Below are positions 37,684-45,501 of a stretch of 64,000 nucleotides of DNA, piece after piece. Under the pieces are notes generated by a model. It was given only the letters and a program-made list of their open reading frames with translations, made no database searches and was not told where the DNA came from. A program made the translations under genes and the position numbers. How positions within the stretch are numbered: position 1 is the first letter of the stretch; every line of letters begins with the position of its first letter. The stretch is from contig NZ_JANZKY010000005.1 in NCBI RefSeq assembly GCF_025770765.1, positions 186,001-250,000 of the forward strand. The letters are read 5' to 3'. The stretch is from Propionivibrio soli. GTDB lineage: Bacteria; Pseudomonadota; Gammaproteobacteria; Burkholderiales; Rhodocyclaceae.

Positions 37684-38537
37684 CAATAGCTTTCAGGTGG
37701 CGGCTCGACGCCGCGCGGACGCTTATAGCGGTTGTAACCCCATAGATACTGCTCAGGGCATTGCAGAATCAGATGCTCGATTTCCCGACTGATTTGTTGG
37801 GCGCGCTCGTCGGTGTTGCCCGAAATGGGCTGCGTCGGCGGCTGCAAATGGAAGTGGTAGCCTCTGCCTCCAGGGAGTCGCTCCGCCCAAACCATAATGA
37901 CGGAGGCACCGCTCTCGGTCAAACGTGCGGCGAGAGTCATTGTGTACGCGGGCTTGCCGAAGAAATTGACCCAGCGTCCTTCGCCGACCCTCGGGGCCTG
38001 ATCGGGCAGCATGCCGACCGCCTCGCCCCGCTTCAACGCTTTGAAAAGCGCACGGACGCCACCAAGGTCGGCCGCCGCGATGCCGAGTTGCTCCCGTTTA
38101 CGGCCGGTCTCGATCATGGTCTGCAGCCATTCCTGTTTCGGCGGCCTGTAAAGGACGGTGATCGGTGCGTGCGTGGACAGATACTGCGCCGTCACCTCGA
38201 AACAACCAAGGTGCGGTGTGAGGTACAAGATTCCTTTGCCCAAGCGAGTGGCCTGCTCGACAAACTCCCACCCGCTTACTTCGACAACCAGCGAAGCCGC
38301 TTCTTCAAGCGAGCGCAGCCATATCCTTGGCAACTCGAGCGAAGACCGACCAGCGTTGGCGATGGCCGCCGCCCTCGCCTCCCGCGCCTTCTCCTCCCCG
38401 AGCGCCAGAATCATGTTTTCGCGCATATGGCGACGATACGTAGGCGAGAACAGCCAGGCAAACCAACCGGCCAGCGCCCCCAATTTGTGCAACCAGGCAA
38501 GCGGCCAGTAGCTTAAGAAACGAAAAATCAGAACCAC
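37683..38537 (-). CDS. lipid A acyltransferase, LpxL/LpxM family (second copy)
   Basis: A 284-residue membrane-anchored acyltransferase with an N-terminal hydrophobic segment, H-x4-E motif HLGCFE, YRPPKQEWLQ, GMLPDQAPR and the C-terminal YLWGYNRYKRP. It starts at GTG 38537 and is the first gene of the core operon that continues to waaG and the kinases. It is only about 38% of the way to being interchangeable by eye with the copy at 11212, so the two likely act on different lipid A positions. It is divergent from metK. Confidence 0.9.
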   Translation of the reverse strand: MVLIFRFLSYWPLAWLHKLGALAGWFAWLFSPTYRRHMRENMILALGEEKAREARAAAIANAGRSSLELPRIWLRSLEEAASLVVEVSGWEFVEQATRLGKGILYLTPHLGCFEVTAQYLSTHAPITVLYRPPKQEWLQTMIETGRKREQLGIAAADLGGVRALFKALKRGEAVGMLPDQAPRVGEGRWVNFFGKPAYTMTLAARLTESGASVIMVWAERLPGGRGYHFHLQPPTQPISGNTDERAQQISREIEHLILQCPEQYLWGYNRYKRPRGVEPPPESY

Positions 38538-38562
38538 GCAAATAACCCTGTCGGCGACGGGT

Positions 38563-38591
38563 TTGACCCGCCGGGAACGAAAAACTAGAAT
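38563..38591 (+). promoter_or_regulatory. sigma-70 promoter of metK
   Basis: TTGACC at 38563-38568 and TAGAAT at 38586-38591 are separated by 17 bases, close to the ideal sigma-70 promoter. Transcription should start near 38598, giving a leader of about 130 bases before metK. The -35 lies in a small CGGG-TTTGA-CCCG inverted repeat. Confidence 0.7.
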
Positions 38592-38599
38592 TATCCCAT

Positions 38600-38716
38600 C
38601 CGCCGAGTTAATCAGGACAACTTGCAGGGCGGCAAAAGCCGAAAGGCTAAAAATACTGCTAAAGCGTCGTCTGCTCAGACCCCGGGCCGGCCACGCAGCC
38701 GCAACGGGGTTTTTTA
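38600..38716 (+). ncRNA. metK leader with intrinsic terminator (candidate attenuator)
   Basis: The leader can form CCGCC/GGCGG (38600-38604 with 38628-38632) and a GAAA-capped hairpin AGCC/GGCT (38637-38648). A GTCT/AGAC hairpin follows at 38669-38680. Then comes a terminator stem ACCCCG/CGGGGT (38679-38684 with 38705-38710) with an inner CGG/CCG and six T. It ends 14 bases before the metK start. The GTCT/AGAC hairpin shares two bases with the terminator, so they compete. No known SAM riboswitch motif was recognised; the ligand or mechanism is unknown. Confidence 0.55.
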
Positions 38717-38729
38717 TTGGAGCAGAAGC

Positions 38730-39896
38730 ATGTCTAACGAGTATTTATTCACGTCCGAATCGGTTTCGGAGGGCCATCCGGACAAGGTCGCCGACCAGAT
38801 TTCCGACTCGATCCTCGATGCCATTCTGACGGAGGATCCTACTGGCCGCGTGGCCTGCGAAACGCTGGTGTCGACCGGCCTCGTCGTCATTTCGGGTGAA
38901 ATCACGACCAAAGCGCACATCAACTATCGCGAGATCGCACAACAAACGGTACGCCGCATTGGTTATACCGATTCGGAAATCGGTTTTGACTACAAGAGCT
39001 GCGCCATCCTCACCGCGATCAATCGGCAATCGCCGGATATCGCCCAAGGCGTGAATGAAGGCCAAGGGCTCGATCTTGATCAAGGTGCTGGCGACCAGGG
39101 GTTGATGTTCGGCTACGCGTGCAATGAAACGCCGTCGCTGATGCCGCTACCCATCTACTACGCGCACCGTATCATGCAGCGCCAGGCCGAAGTGCGTAAA
39201 GACGGCCGCCTGCCTTGGCTGCGGCCGGACGCCAAGAGCCAGTTGACCGTCCGTTATGTCGACGGCAAGCCGGTAGCGATTGATACGGTGGTCGTCTCTA
39301 CACAGCACGACCCGGACGTCTCGCACGCACAGATCACCGAAGCTGTGATCGAGGAGATCATCAAGCCCGTTCTGCCCAAAGAGTTGCTTACCGGATCGCC
39401 GCGTTACCTCGTCAACCCGACGGGCCGGTTCGTCGTCGGCGGCCCCCATGGCGATTGCGGCCTCACCGGCCGCAAGATCATCGTCGACAGCTACGGCGGC
39501 ACGGCCCGCCACGGCGGCGGCGCCTTTTCCGGCAAAGACCCGTCCAAGGTCGACCGTTCGGCGGCGTACGCCGCGCGTTATGTGGCGAAAAACATCGTTG
39601 CAGCTGGCCTCGCGGACCGCTGCGAGGTGCAGATCGCCTACGCGATCGGTGTTGCCAAGCCCGTTTCACTGATGGTGAGCACTTTCGGTACAGGCAAGGT
39701 CAGTGACGAGAAGATCGTCGAACTGGTCGCAAAGCACTTCGACCTGCGTCCGAAGGGCATCATCCAGACCTTGAATCTGTTGCGGCCGATCTACACGAAA
39801 ACCGCGGCGTACGGCCATTTCGGCCGCGAGGAACCGGAATTCACGTGGGAGGCAATCGACAAGGTTGCCGCTTTGAAGGCCGACGCCAACCTCTAG
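38730..39896 (+). CDS. metK: S-adenosylmethionine synthetase
   Basis: A 388-residue enzyme making SAM from methionine and [15 protein letters not shown] near the N-terminus, [12 protein letters not shown], and [19 protein letters not shown] are all present and the length is normal. ATG 38730 follows GGAG at 38719-38722, which sits just after the leader terminator. A strong terminator ends the gene. It starts a SAM-cycle region with ahcY and metF. Confidence 0.97.
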   Translation: MSNEYLFTSESVSEGHPDKVADQISDSILDAILTEDPTGRVACETLVSTGLVVISGEITTKAHINYREIAQQTVRRIGYTDSEIGFDYKSCAILTAINRQSPDIAQGVNEGQGLDLDQGAGDQGLMFGYACNETPSLMPLPIYYAHRIMQRQAEVRKDGRLPWLRPDAKSQLTVRYVDGKPVAIDTVVVSTQHDPDVSHAQITEAVIEEIIKPVLPKELLTGSPRYLVNPTGRFVVGGPHGDCGLTGRKIIVDSYGGTARHGGGAFSGKDPSKVDRSAAYAARYVAKNIVAAGLADRCEVQIAYAIGVAKPVSLMVSTFGTGKVSDEKIVELVAKHFDLRPKGIIQTLNLLRPIYTKTAAYGHFGREEPEFTWEAIDKVAALKADANL

Positions 39897-39917
39897 TCCA
39901 GCGTTGCCGTATAGCGT

Positions 39918-39952
39918 ACGAAAGGGCCCTTGCGGCCCTTTCGTCATTTTTG
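39918..39952 (+). terminator. rho-independent terminator after metK
   Basis: An 11-base perfect stem, ACGAAAGGGCC (39918-39928) with GGCCCTTTCGT (39934-39944), has a five-base loop and is followed by CATTTTTG. It lies 22 bases after the metK stop. Confidence 0.88.
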
Positions 39953-40013
39953 CGAACACAAATGGGGGTAAGATCGTCGCGGGGGGTGTGTACAGCTTTA
40001 CCCGTCTCCGATC

Positions 40014-41246
40014 ATGCTAAAAAAAATCAGCGTCAAGCAACTCGCCGTCGGAATGCATCTCAAGGAATTTTGCGGTTCCTGGATGGAGCATCCGTTCTGG
40101 CGCAATGCTTTTGTCATCACCGACCCCAAGGACATTGAGCGGGTCCTCGCCAGCAGCATCAAGGAAGTCTGGATAGACACCGACAAAGGTGACGACGTCC
40201 CGGAAGGAGACGCTGTTGTCTCCGAGTCAGAATCCGAAGCCCAGGTGGACGCCGATCTGGAAACCGCCGCACAGGCGATGCGCGAAACAGCGCCCGTTTC
40301 AATGGATGTCGAAATCGACCGGGCGGTGAAGATTTGTGCGCAATCGAAGAAAGCGGTCACTTCGATGTTCCAGGAAGCTCGCCTCGGAAAAGCGGTGGAT
40401 ACGGAACAGGCGCAGCGGCTAGTCGAGGAGATTTCGGACTCAGTAAGCCGAAACCCCGGAGCCTTGATCAGCCTTGCACGCCTCAAGACCGCCGACGACT
40501 ACACGTATATGCACTCGGTTGCCGTCTGTGCATTGATGGTGGCGCTCGCCCGCCAGCTCGGGCTCGATGCCGAGCAAACGCGGAGCGCCGGCATCGCCGG
40601 CCTGCTGCACGATCTTGGCAAGGCAGCCATGCCGATGGAGGTTCTCAACAAGCCCGGCAAGTTGACCGACGAAGAGTTCGCGATCATCAAAAAGCATCCG
40701 GAAGAAGGGCACCGGATGCTGCTGGTCGGCTCCGACGTCAATGAGGTCGTGCTGGACGTCGTGCTGCATCATCATGAGAAAACCGACGGTTCTGGATATC
40801 CGGAAGGACTTCTGGACGACGATATCAGCCAGTTCGCGAAAATGGGGGCCGTCTGCGATGTCTATGACGCTATCACTTCCAACCGTCCGTACAAGGCGGG
40901 TTGGGACCCGGCCGAATCGTTGCGTCGGATGGCCGAGTGGTCGAAAGGTCACTTCGATCAGACGATCTTCCAGGCCTTCGTCAAGAGTGTCGGCATCTAT
41001 CCGATAGGGTCGCTGGTCAAACTCAACTCCGGCCGCCTCGGCATCGTCATCGACCAGGCCGGCAAGTCGCTGCTGACGCCCCGTATCAAGGTTTTTTATT
41101 CAACGCGGTCCCAGGCACGGATTCGCCCGGAGATCATCGACCTTTCCCTACCCGACTGCCCGGAAAAGATTACTAACCGGGAAGACCCGGCCAAGTGGCG
41201 CTTCCCGGACTTGAACGAGCTCTGGTCAGGAGTGGTTGGCGTCTGA
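40014..41246 (+). CDS. HD-GYP domain phosphodiesterase
   Basis: A 410-residue cytoplasmic protein with an N-terminal DUF3391-like region (about 1-130) and an HD-GYP domain. The HD pair is H199/D200 in LLHDLGK, and HHEKTDGSGYP gives the GYP signature at 261-263. Such proteins hydrolyse c-di-GMP, controlling biofilm and motility. The N-terminal region shares its pattern with the separate small protein at 3852. The gene lies between metK and ahcY with its own spacing, and probably has its own promoter after the metK terminator. Confidence 0.92.
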   Translation: MLKKISVKQLAVGMHLKEFCGSWMEHPFWRNAFVITDPKDIERVLASSIKEVWIDTDKGDDVPEGDAVVSESESEAQVDADLETAAQAMRETAPVSMDVEIDRAVKICAQSKKAVTSMFQEARLGKAVDTEQAQRLVEEISDSVSRNPGALISLARLKTADDYTYMHSVAVCALMVALARQLGLDAEQTRSAGIAGLLHDLGKAAMPMEVLNKPGKLTDEEFAIIKKHPEEGHRMLLVGSDVNEVVLDVVLHHHEKTDGSGYPEGLLDDDISQFAKMGAVCDVYDAITSNRPYKAGWDPAESLRRMAEWSKGHFDQTIFQAFVKSVGIYPIGSLVKLNSGRLGIVIDQAGKSLLTPRIKVFYSTRSQARIRPEIIDLSLPDCPEKITNREDPAKWRFPDLNELWSGVVGV

Positions 41247-41392
41247 GAGTTTGCATCGCGACATCCGCGCGGTCGTTCATCAGGTATTCGGATCACCTTC
41301 AGAGCTGCCTCTGCGGATCAAGAGACGATTTTGCTTGAAACGTGTCAAAACCTAGGTACGACTCAAGCAAGCTTGCCGCACCCGTTTCGGTT

Positions 41393-41419
41393 TTGACTTC
41401 GCTAAATTATGCGTATAAT
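41393..41419 (+). promoter_or_regulatory. promoter of ahcY
   Basis: TTGACT (41393-41398) and a perfect TATAAT (41414-41419) are 15 bases apart; reading the -35 as TTTGAC gives 16. Transcription would start near 41426, a few bases before the SAH riboswitch. Confidence 0.65.
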
Positions 41420-41429
41420 CCGCGCGTTA

Positions 41430-41493
41430 TCCGAGGAGCGCTGCAAAGCCGCCGCCACGACGGCTTCAGGCTCGGAATCACCAACGGCGCTCA
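41430..41493 (+). ncRNA. SAH riboswitch
   Basis: The aptamer binds S-adenosylhomocysteine and turns on ahcY. CCGAG (41431-41435) pairs with CTCGG (41471-41475), AGCCG pairs with CGGCT in the second stem, and GAGCGC pairs with GCGCTC (41487-41492) as the pseudoknot. GAGGAGCGCTGCAA and AGGCTCGGAAT match the known consensus. It sits between the ahcY promoter and gene, the normal place in Betaproteobacteria. Confidence 0.93.
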
Positions 41494-41502
41494 CCTGACC
41501 AA

Positions 41503-41518
41503 CCCGTGCCGGCACGGG
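41503..41518 (+). promoter_or_regulatory. palindromic hairpin after the SAH aptamer
   Basis: CCCGTGCCGGCACGGG is a perfect 16-base palindrome ten bases after the riboswitch and 70 bases before the ahcY start. It has no T-run, so it is not a terminator; it may be part of the expression platform. Confidence 0.45.
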
Positions 41519-41587
41519 GGCGGGTGAAGCAAGGCGCCATGCACGAACTTCCCTCCCTCATCCGGCTACAGTTCTTAGGAGAACACT

Positions 41588-42991
41588 GTGGCTGAAAAAT
41601 TCACCGATTACGTTGTCGCCGATTTGAGCCTCGCCGATTGGGGGCGCAAGGAAATCCGCATCGCCGAGACCGAGATGCCCGGTCTGATGGCGATCCGCGA
41701 AGAGTTCGCTGCCGCGCAGCCGCTCAAGGGCGCGCGTATCACCGGTTCGCTGCACATGACGATCCAGACCGCCGTGCTGATCGAAACGTTGATTGCGCTC
41801 GGCGCGAAAGTCCGCTGGGCCTCGTGCAACATCTTCTCGACACAGGACCACGCCGCAGCGGCCATCGCCGCGCAGAGCATCCCGGTGTTCGCGGTTAAGG
41901 GCGAATCGCTCGCCGACTATTGGGATTACACCCATCGCATCTTCGAATGGGCCGACGGCGGCTATTCGAACATGATCCTCGACGACGGCGGCGACGCGAC
42001 GCTGTTGCTGCACCTCGGTGCCCGCGCCGAAAAAGACATTGCCGTTCTCGCCAATCCGGGCTCCGAGGAGGAGCGCGTCCTCTTCGCGGCGATCAAGGCC
42101 AAGCTGGCCGAGGATCCCGCCTGGTACTCGGTGCGACTAGCGCAAATCAAGGGCGTGACCGAAGAGACGACAACCGGCGTGCATCGCCTCTATCAGATGC
42201 ATGAACGCGGCGAACTGAAGTTCCCGGCAATCAACGTCAACGACTCGGTGACCAAGTCCAAGTTCGACAACCTCTACGGCTGCCGCGAGTCGCTCGTCGA
42301 CGGCATCAAGCGCGCCACCGACGTTATGGTCGCCGGCAAGGTCGCCCTCGTTTGCGGCTACGGGGATGTTGGCAAAGGCTCGGCCCAAGCGCTGCGCGCG
42401 CTTTCGGCCCAAGTATGGGTAACGGAAGTCGACCCGATCTGTGCGTTGCAAGCGGCGATGGAAGGCTACCGCGTGGTGACGATGGACTACGCCGCCGACA
42501 AGGCCGACATCTTCGTCACCTGCACCGGCAATTACCATGTCATCACGCACGAACATATGGTGCGCATGAAGGACCAGGCGATCGTTTGCAACATCGGCCA
42601 CTTCGACAACGAAATCGACGTTGCGTCGATCGAGAAATACACGTGGGAAGAGATCAAGCCGCAGGTCGATCACGTGGTCATGCCTTCCGGCAACCGCATC
42701 ATTCTGCTCGCCAAAGGGCGCCTCGTTAACCTTGGCTGCGCCACCGGACACCCAAGCTACGTCATGTCGTCGTCGTTCGCCAACCAGACGATCGCGCAGA
42801 TTGAACTGTTCACACGTCATGCGGCCTATCCTGTGGGCGTCTATACGCTGCCCAAGCATCTCGACGAGAAGGTCGCACGTCTGCAGCTGAAGAAGCTCAA
42901 CGCGCAACTGACCGTGCTCACCGAGCAGCAGGCCAAGTACATCGGTGTGCCGGTCGAAGGCCCGTACAAGGCGAACCACTACCGCTATTGA
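41588..42991 (+). CDS. ahcY: adenosylhomocysteinase
   Basis: A 467-residue enzyme that splits S-adenosylhomocysteine into adenosine and homocysteine, removing the inhibitor made by methyltransferases. It has the NAD site [15 protein letters not shown], the substrate segment [15 protein letters not shown], and the C-terminal PYKANHYRY. The GTG start at 41588 has TAGGAG eight bases upstream. It is controlled by the SAH riboswitch in its leader. Confidence 0.97.
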   Translation: MAEKFTDYVVADLSLADWGRKEIRIAETEMPGLMAIREEFAAAQPLKGARITGSLHMTIQTAVLIETLIALGAKVRWASCNIFSTQDHAAAAIAAQSIPVFAVKGESLADYWDYTHRIFEWADGGYSNMILDDGGDATLLLHLGARAEKDIAVLANPGSEEERVLFAAIKAKLAEDPAWYSVRLAQIKGVTEETTTGVHRLYQMHERGELKFPAINVNDSVTKSKFDNLYGCRESLVDGIKRATDVMVAGKVALVCGYGDVGKGSAQALRALSAQVWVTEVDPICALQAAMEGYRVVTMDYAADKADIFVTCTGNYHVITHEHMVRMKDQAIVCNIGHFDNEIDVASIEKYTWEEIKPQVDHVVMPSGNRIILLAKGRLVNLGCATGHPSYVMSSSFANQTIAQIELFTRHAAYPVGVYTLPKHLDEKVARLQLKKLNAQLTVLTEQQAKYIGVPVEGPYKANHYRY

Positions 42992-43010
42992 GCACTCTGC
43001 CGGAGGACGC

Positions 43011-43358
43011 ATGCGCTTGATTCTGCTCTGGATACTCAACGCTGTTGCCTTGCTCACGGTGGCCTACGTGCTGCCGTGGGTGCAGGTCACTTCGTTCGGC
43101 GTGGCAATGCTCGCGGCGCTGGTTCTCGGGCTGATCAATGCCGTCGTGCGCCCCCTCCTGCTGCTGCTCACGCTGCCGGTCACGGTATTGACGCTCGGCC
43201 TCTTCATCTTCGTGCTCAATGGCCTCATGTTCTGGCTGGCTGGCTCGTTGATCGAAGGCTTCACCGTCTCCGGCTTCTGGCCGGCCGTGATCGGATCGCT
43301 GCTGTACAGCGTCGTGTCCTCGGTGCTTGCCAGCCTGCTCGTTCCCGACAGGGATTGA
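43011..43358 (+). CDS. phage holin family / DUF360-like membrane protein
   Basis: A 115-residue protein with four hydrophobic segments, belonging to the phage-holin-4/YvlD group. It opens with MRLILLWILNAVALLTVAYV and has GLINAVVRPLLLLLTLPVTV. Despite the family name there is no phage context. Between ahcY and metF it is a regular guest in Rhodocyclaceae-like gene order, but its role is unknown. CGGAGGA precedes the ATG. Confidence 0.85.
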   Translation: MRLILLWILNAVALLTVAYVLPWVQVTSFGVAMLAALVLGLINAVVRPLLLLLTLPVTVLTLGLFIFVLNGLMFWLAGSLIEGFTVSGFWPAVIGSLLYSVVSSVLASLLVPDRD

Positions 43359-43374
43359 TCTCCCAGAGAAGCGC

Positions 43375-44211
43375 ATGAAAAAGACAGAGCTTTCGATTGA
43401 GTTTTTTCCGCCGCAAACGCCCGAAGGCGTCGTCAAATTGCGGCTAGAGCGCCAGAAGCTCGCCGTACTCGAACCCGATTTCTTCTCGGTGACTTTCGGT
43501 GCCGGTGGATCGACGCGCGAACGCACGTTTGCGGTGGTAAAAGAAATCGTTCAAGAAGGTTTCGCCGCAGCGCCGCATCTCTCGTGCGTCGGTTCAACGC
43601 GTGAAAACATCCGCGACATCCTCGACGACTACAAAGCCGAAGGCATCCGCCGCATCGTGGCGTTGCGCGGCGACTTGCCTTCCGGCATGGCGGAGGCGGG
43701 CGAGTTCCGTTATGCCAACGAACTTGTTGAGTTCATCCGCGCGGAAACGGGCGATCATTTCCGTATCGAAGTCGCCGCCTATCCGGAGTGGCACCCGCAA
43801 GCGCGCACCCCGGCAGACGACCTCGCCGCCTTTGCGCGCAAGGTAAAGGCAGGTGCCAACTCGGCCATCACGCAGTATTTCTTCAACGCCGACGCTTACT
43901 TTCACTTCGTCGAGCAAACCAGGGCGCTTGGCGTCACCGTCCCTATCACGCCCGGCATCATGCCGATCGTCAGCTTCTCCAAGCTCGCGCGCTTTTCTGA
44001 TGCTTGCGGAGCCGAATTGCCGCGCTGGATGCGGCGCAAGTTCGAGGCGTTCTATGACGACACGGAGTCGGTCCGGGCTTTTGGCCTCGACGTCGTTACC
44101 GAACTTTGCTCCCGGCTGCTCGGCGGAGGCGCTCCTGGCCTGCACTTCTACTCAATGAACCAGTCGGCGCTCACGCTCGAAATCTGTCGGCGGCTCGGTC
44201 TCCGCAAGTAA
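43375..44211 (+). CDS. metF: 5,10-methylenetetrahydrofolate reductase
   Basis: A 278-residue FAD enzyme that makes 5-methyl-THF for methionine synthesis. ELSIEFFPPQTPEG, FSVTFGAGGSTRERT and LRGDLPSG are the family signature, and the barrel ends LHFYSMNQSALTLEI. ATG 43375 fits the family start. It completes, with metK and ahcY, three steps of the methyl cycle in this window. Its stop overlaps the next gene's start (TAATG). Confidence 0.97.
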   Translation: MKKTELSIEFFPPQTPEGVVKLRLERQKLAVLEPDFFSVTFGAGGSTRERTFAVVKEIVQEGFAAAPHLSCVGSTRENIRDILDDYKAEGIRRIVALRGDLPSGMAEAGEFRYANELVEFIRAETGDHFRIEVAAYPEWHPQARTPADDLAAFARKVKAGANSAITQYFFNADAYFHFVEQTRALGVTVPITPGIMPIVSFSKLARFSDACGAELPRWMRRKFEAFYDDTESVRAFGLDVVTELCSRLLGGGAPGLHFYSMNQSALTLEICRRLGLRK

Positions 44212-44573
44212 TGAAGAACCCGCCGCCGGAGCTTGTACAACAAGCCTGCGAGTTGTTCGCTCCGCTCGGTACGATCCGTACCCGACGCATGTTCGGCGGC
44301 TGGGGCTTCTATTGCGACGACCTGTTCTTCGCCATCGTCGCCGATGAAACCTTGTACCTCAAAGCGGATGTCGAATCCGCCGAAGCATTTCGCCAGGCAG
44401 GCGGAATCCCGTTTCGCGTCAGCTACAGGGACGGGCGCGAAGAAACGATGAACTACTGGACGCCGCCCGAGGAAGCCTTCGAGACGCCGAACGAAATGCG
44501 CCCCTGGGCTCGGCGGGCGCTTGATGCCGCCATCCGCAGCCGGCGGTCAAAGAAGCCCGCGCACAAGAAATAA
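44211..44573 (+). CDS. TfoX N-terminal domain protein
   Basis: A 120-residue protein consisting only of a TfoX-N domain: LFAPLGTIRTRRMFGGWGFY, FFAIVADETLYLKAD and MNYWTPPEEAFE. Full TfoX/Sxy proteins regulate competence; single-domain members are widespread and their role is unclear. It overlaps metF by one base and is likely co-transcribed. The tail is Lys/Arg-rich. Confidence 0.85.
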   Translation: MKNPPPELVQQACELFAPLGTIRTRRMFGGWGFYCDDLFFAIVADETLYLKADVESAEAFRQAGGIPFRVSYRDGREETMNYWTPPEEAFETPNEMRPWARRALDAAIRSRRSKKPAHKK

Positions 44574-44824
44574 CTGCTCCAAAGGGCAAGGCTTTTGGTA
44601 GCGTCTCATGTCGCTACCAGGCATGGAGCGCACCGCCGATTCGCGGTATCCTAGGCCGCATCATCGTTGCGTCCGATCCGCGGTAACGAAATGGTTTCCG
44701 ATCCCCACCGGCCTTCGTCCTCTTGCCGCCACCCAGGCTGCCTCCACGGACTTCCATCCAGGGGCAAAAACGTCATCACTATGCGTGGGGCGGCCTCCCG
44801 CCTTTCTCTCCTATTGGTGAAACT

Positions 44825-45466
44825 ATGGTGACCCGCGTCGTAATCGCTGACGATCACCAACTCGTCCGCGCTGGAATCGCCGCGCTGCTGGACGATATCC
44901 CGGATGTCGAAGTCGTCGGAGAAGCCGCCGACGGCAGTGAAGCCGTACGATTGGTCGAAGAGCTTTTACCATCGATTCTCTTCCTCGACCTGGCGATGCC
45001 GGGCATGCCGGGGTTGGAAGCGTTGGCGCTGATCAACGAATCACATCCTGAAGTCAAGGTTGTCATCCTGTCGATGCACGACAGCGAAGAACATGTGCTG
45101 CGCGCACTGAAGCTCGGCGCCACAGGTTTCATGCTCAAAGACGCCGCGCCGGAAGAACTGGCGCAGGCGGTCAAAGCCATCAATCAGGGCCATACCTGGC
45201 TCTCATCGGCCGTTTCAAAAACGGTCATCAGCAGTTATGTTCAACGCAGCGGCAACGAGGAAGGCCTGAACCTCCTGACGGCGAGACAAAACCAAGTTCT
45301 GAAGATGATCGCCGAAGGGCGAAGTACCAAGGACATCGGTTACGAGCTCAACCTGAGCGTGAAGACAATCGAGACGTATCGCGCCCAGATCATGGACAAG
45401 CTCGATATTCGCGACATTCCGGGCCTCGTGCGGTATGCGATCCGCAACGGAATCATTCCCCTCTGA
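44825..45466 (+). CDS. NarL/LuxR family response regulator
   Basis: A 213-residue two-domain regulator. The receiver has acidic D9/D10, phospho-accepting D55 (LFLDLAMPG) and K105. The C-terminal LuxR HTH is LTARQNQVLKMIAEGRSTKDIGYELNLSVKTIETYR. It is followed after 35 bases by its likely kinase. Targets are unknown; the adjacent periplasmic binding protein gene is one candidate. Confidence 0.92.
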   Translation: MVTRVVIADDHQLVRAGIAALLDDIPDVEVVGEAADGSEAVRLVEELLPSILFLDLAMPGMPGLEALALINESHPEVKVVILSMHDSEEHVLRALKLGATGFMLKDAAPEELAQAVKAINQGHTWLSSAVSKTVISSYVQRSGNEEGLNLLTARQNQVLKMIAEGRSTKDIGYELNLSVKTIETYRAQIMDKLDIRDIPGLVRYAIRNGIIPL

Positions 45467-45501
45467 CCCGGCCTGCTCCGAAAAGTAACGGCAATGCCAG
45501 C

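Noticed and set aside
37683-38537. Heptosyltransferase next to waaG
   Set aside because: Motifs (HLGCFE, YLWGYNRYKRP) are those of lipid A acyltransferases.
38600-38716. A known SAM-I, SAM-II or SAM-IV riboswitch before metK
   Set aside because: The conserved core sequences of these classes were not found, so the leader is listed only as a candidate attenuator.
42137-43057. A 306-codon minus-strand frame inside ahcY
   Set aside because: Antisense to a near-universal enzyme, with no motif of its own.
43011-43358. Prophage remnant, because of the holin family name
   Set aside because: No other phage gene or attachment repeat is nearby and the family is common outside phages.
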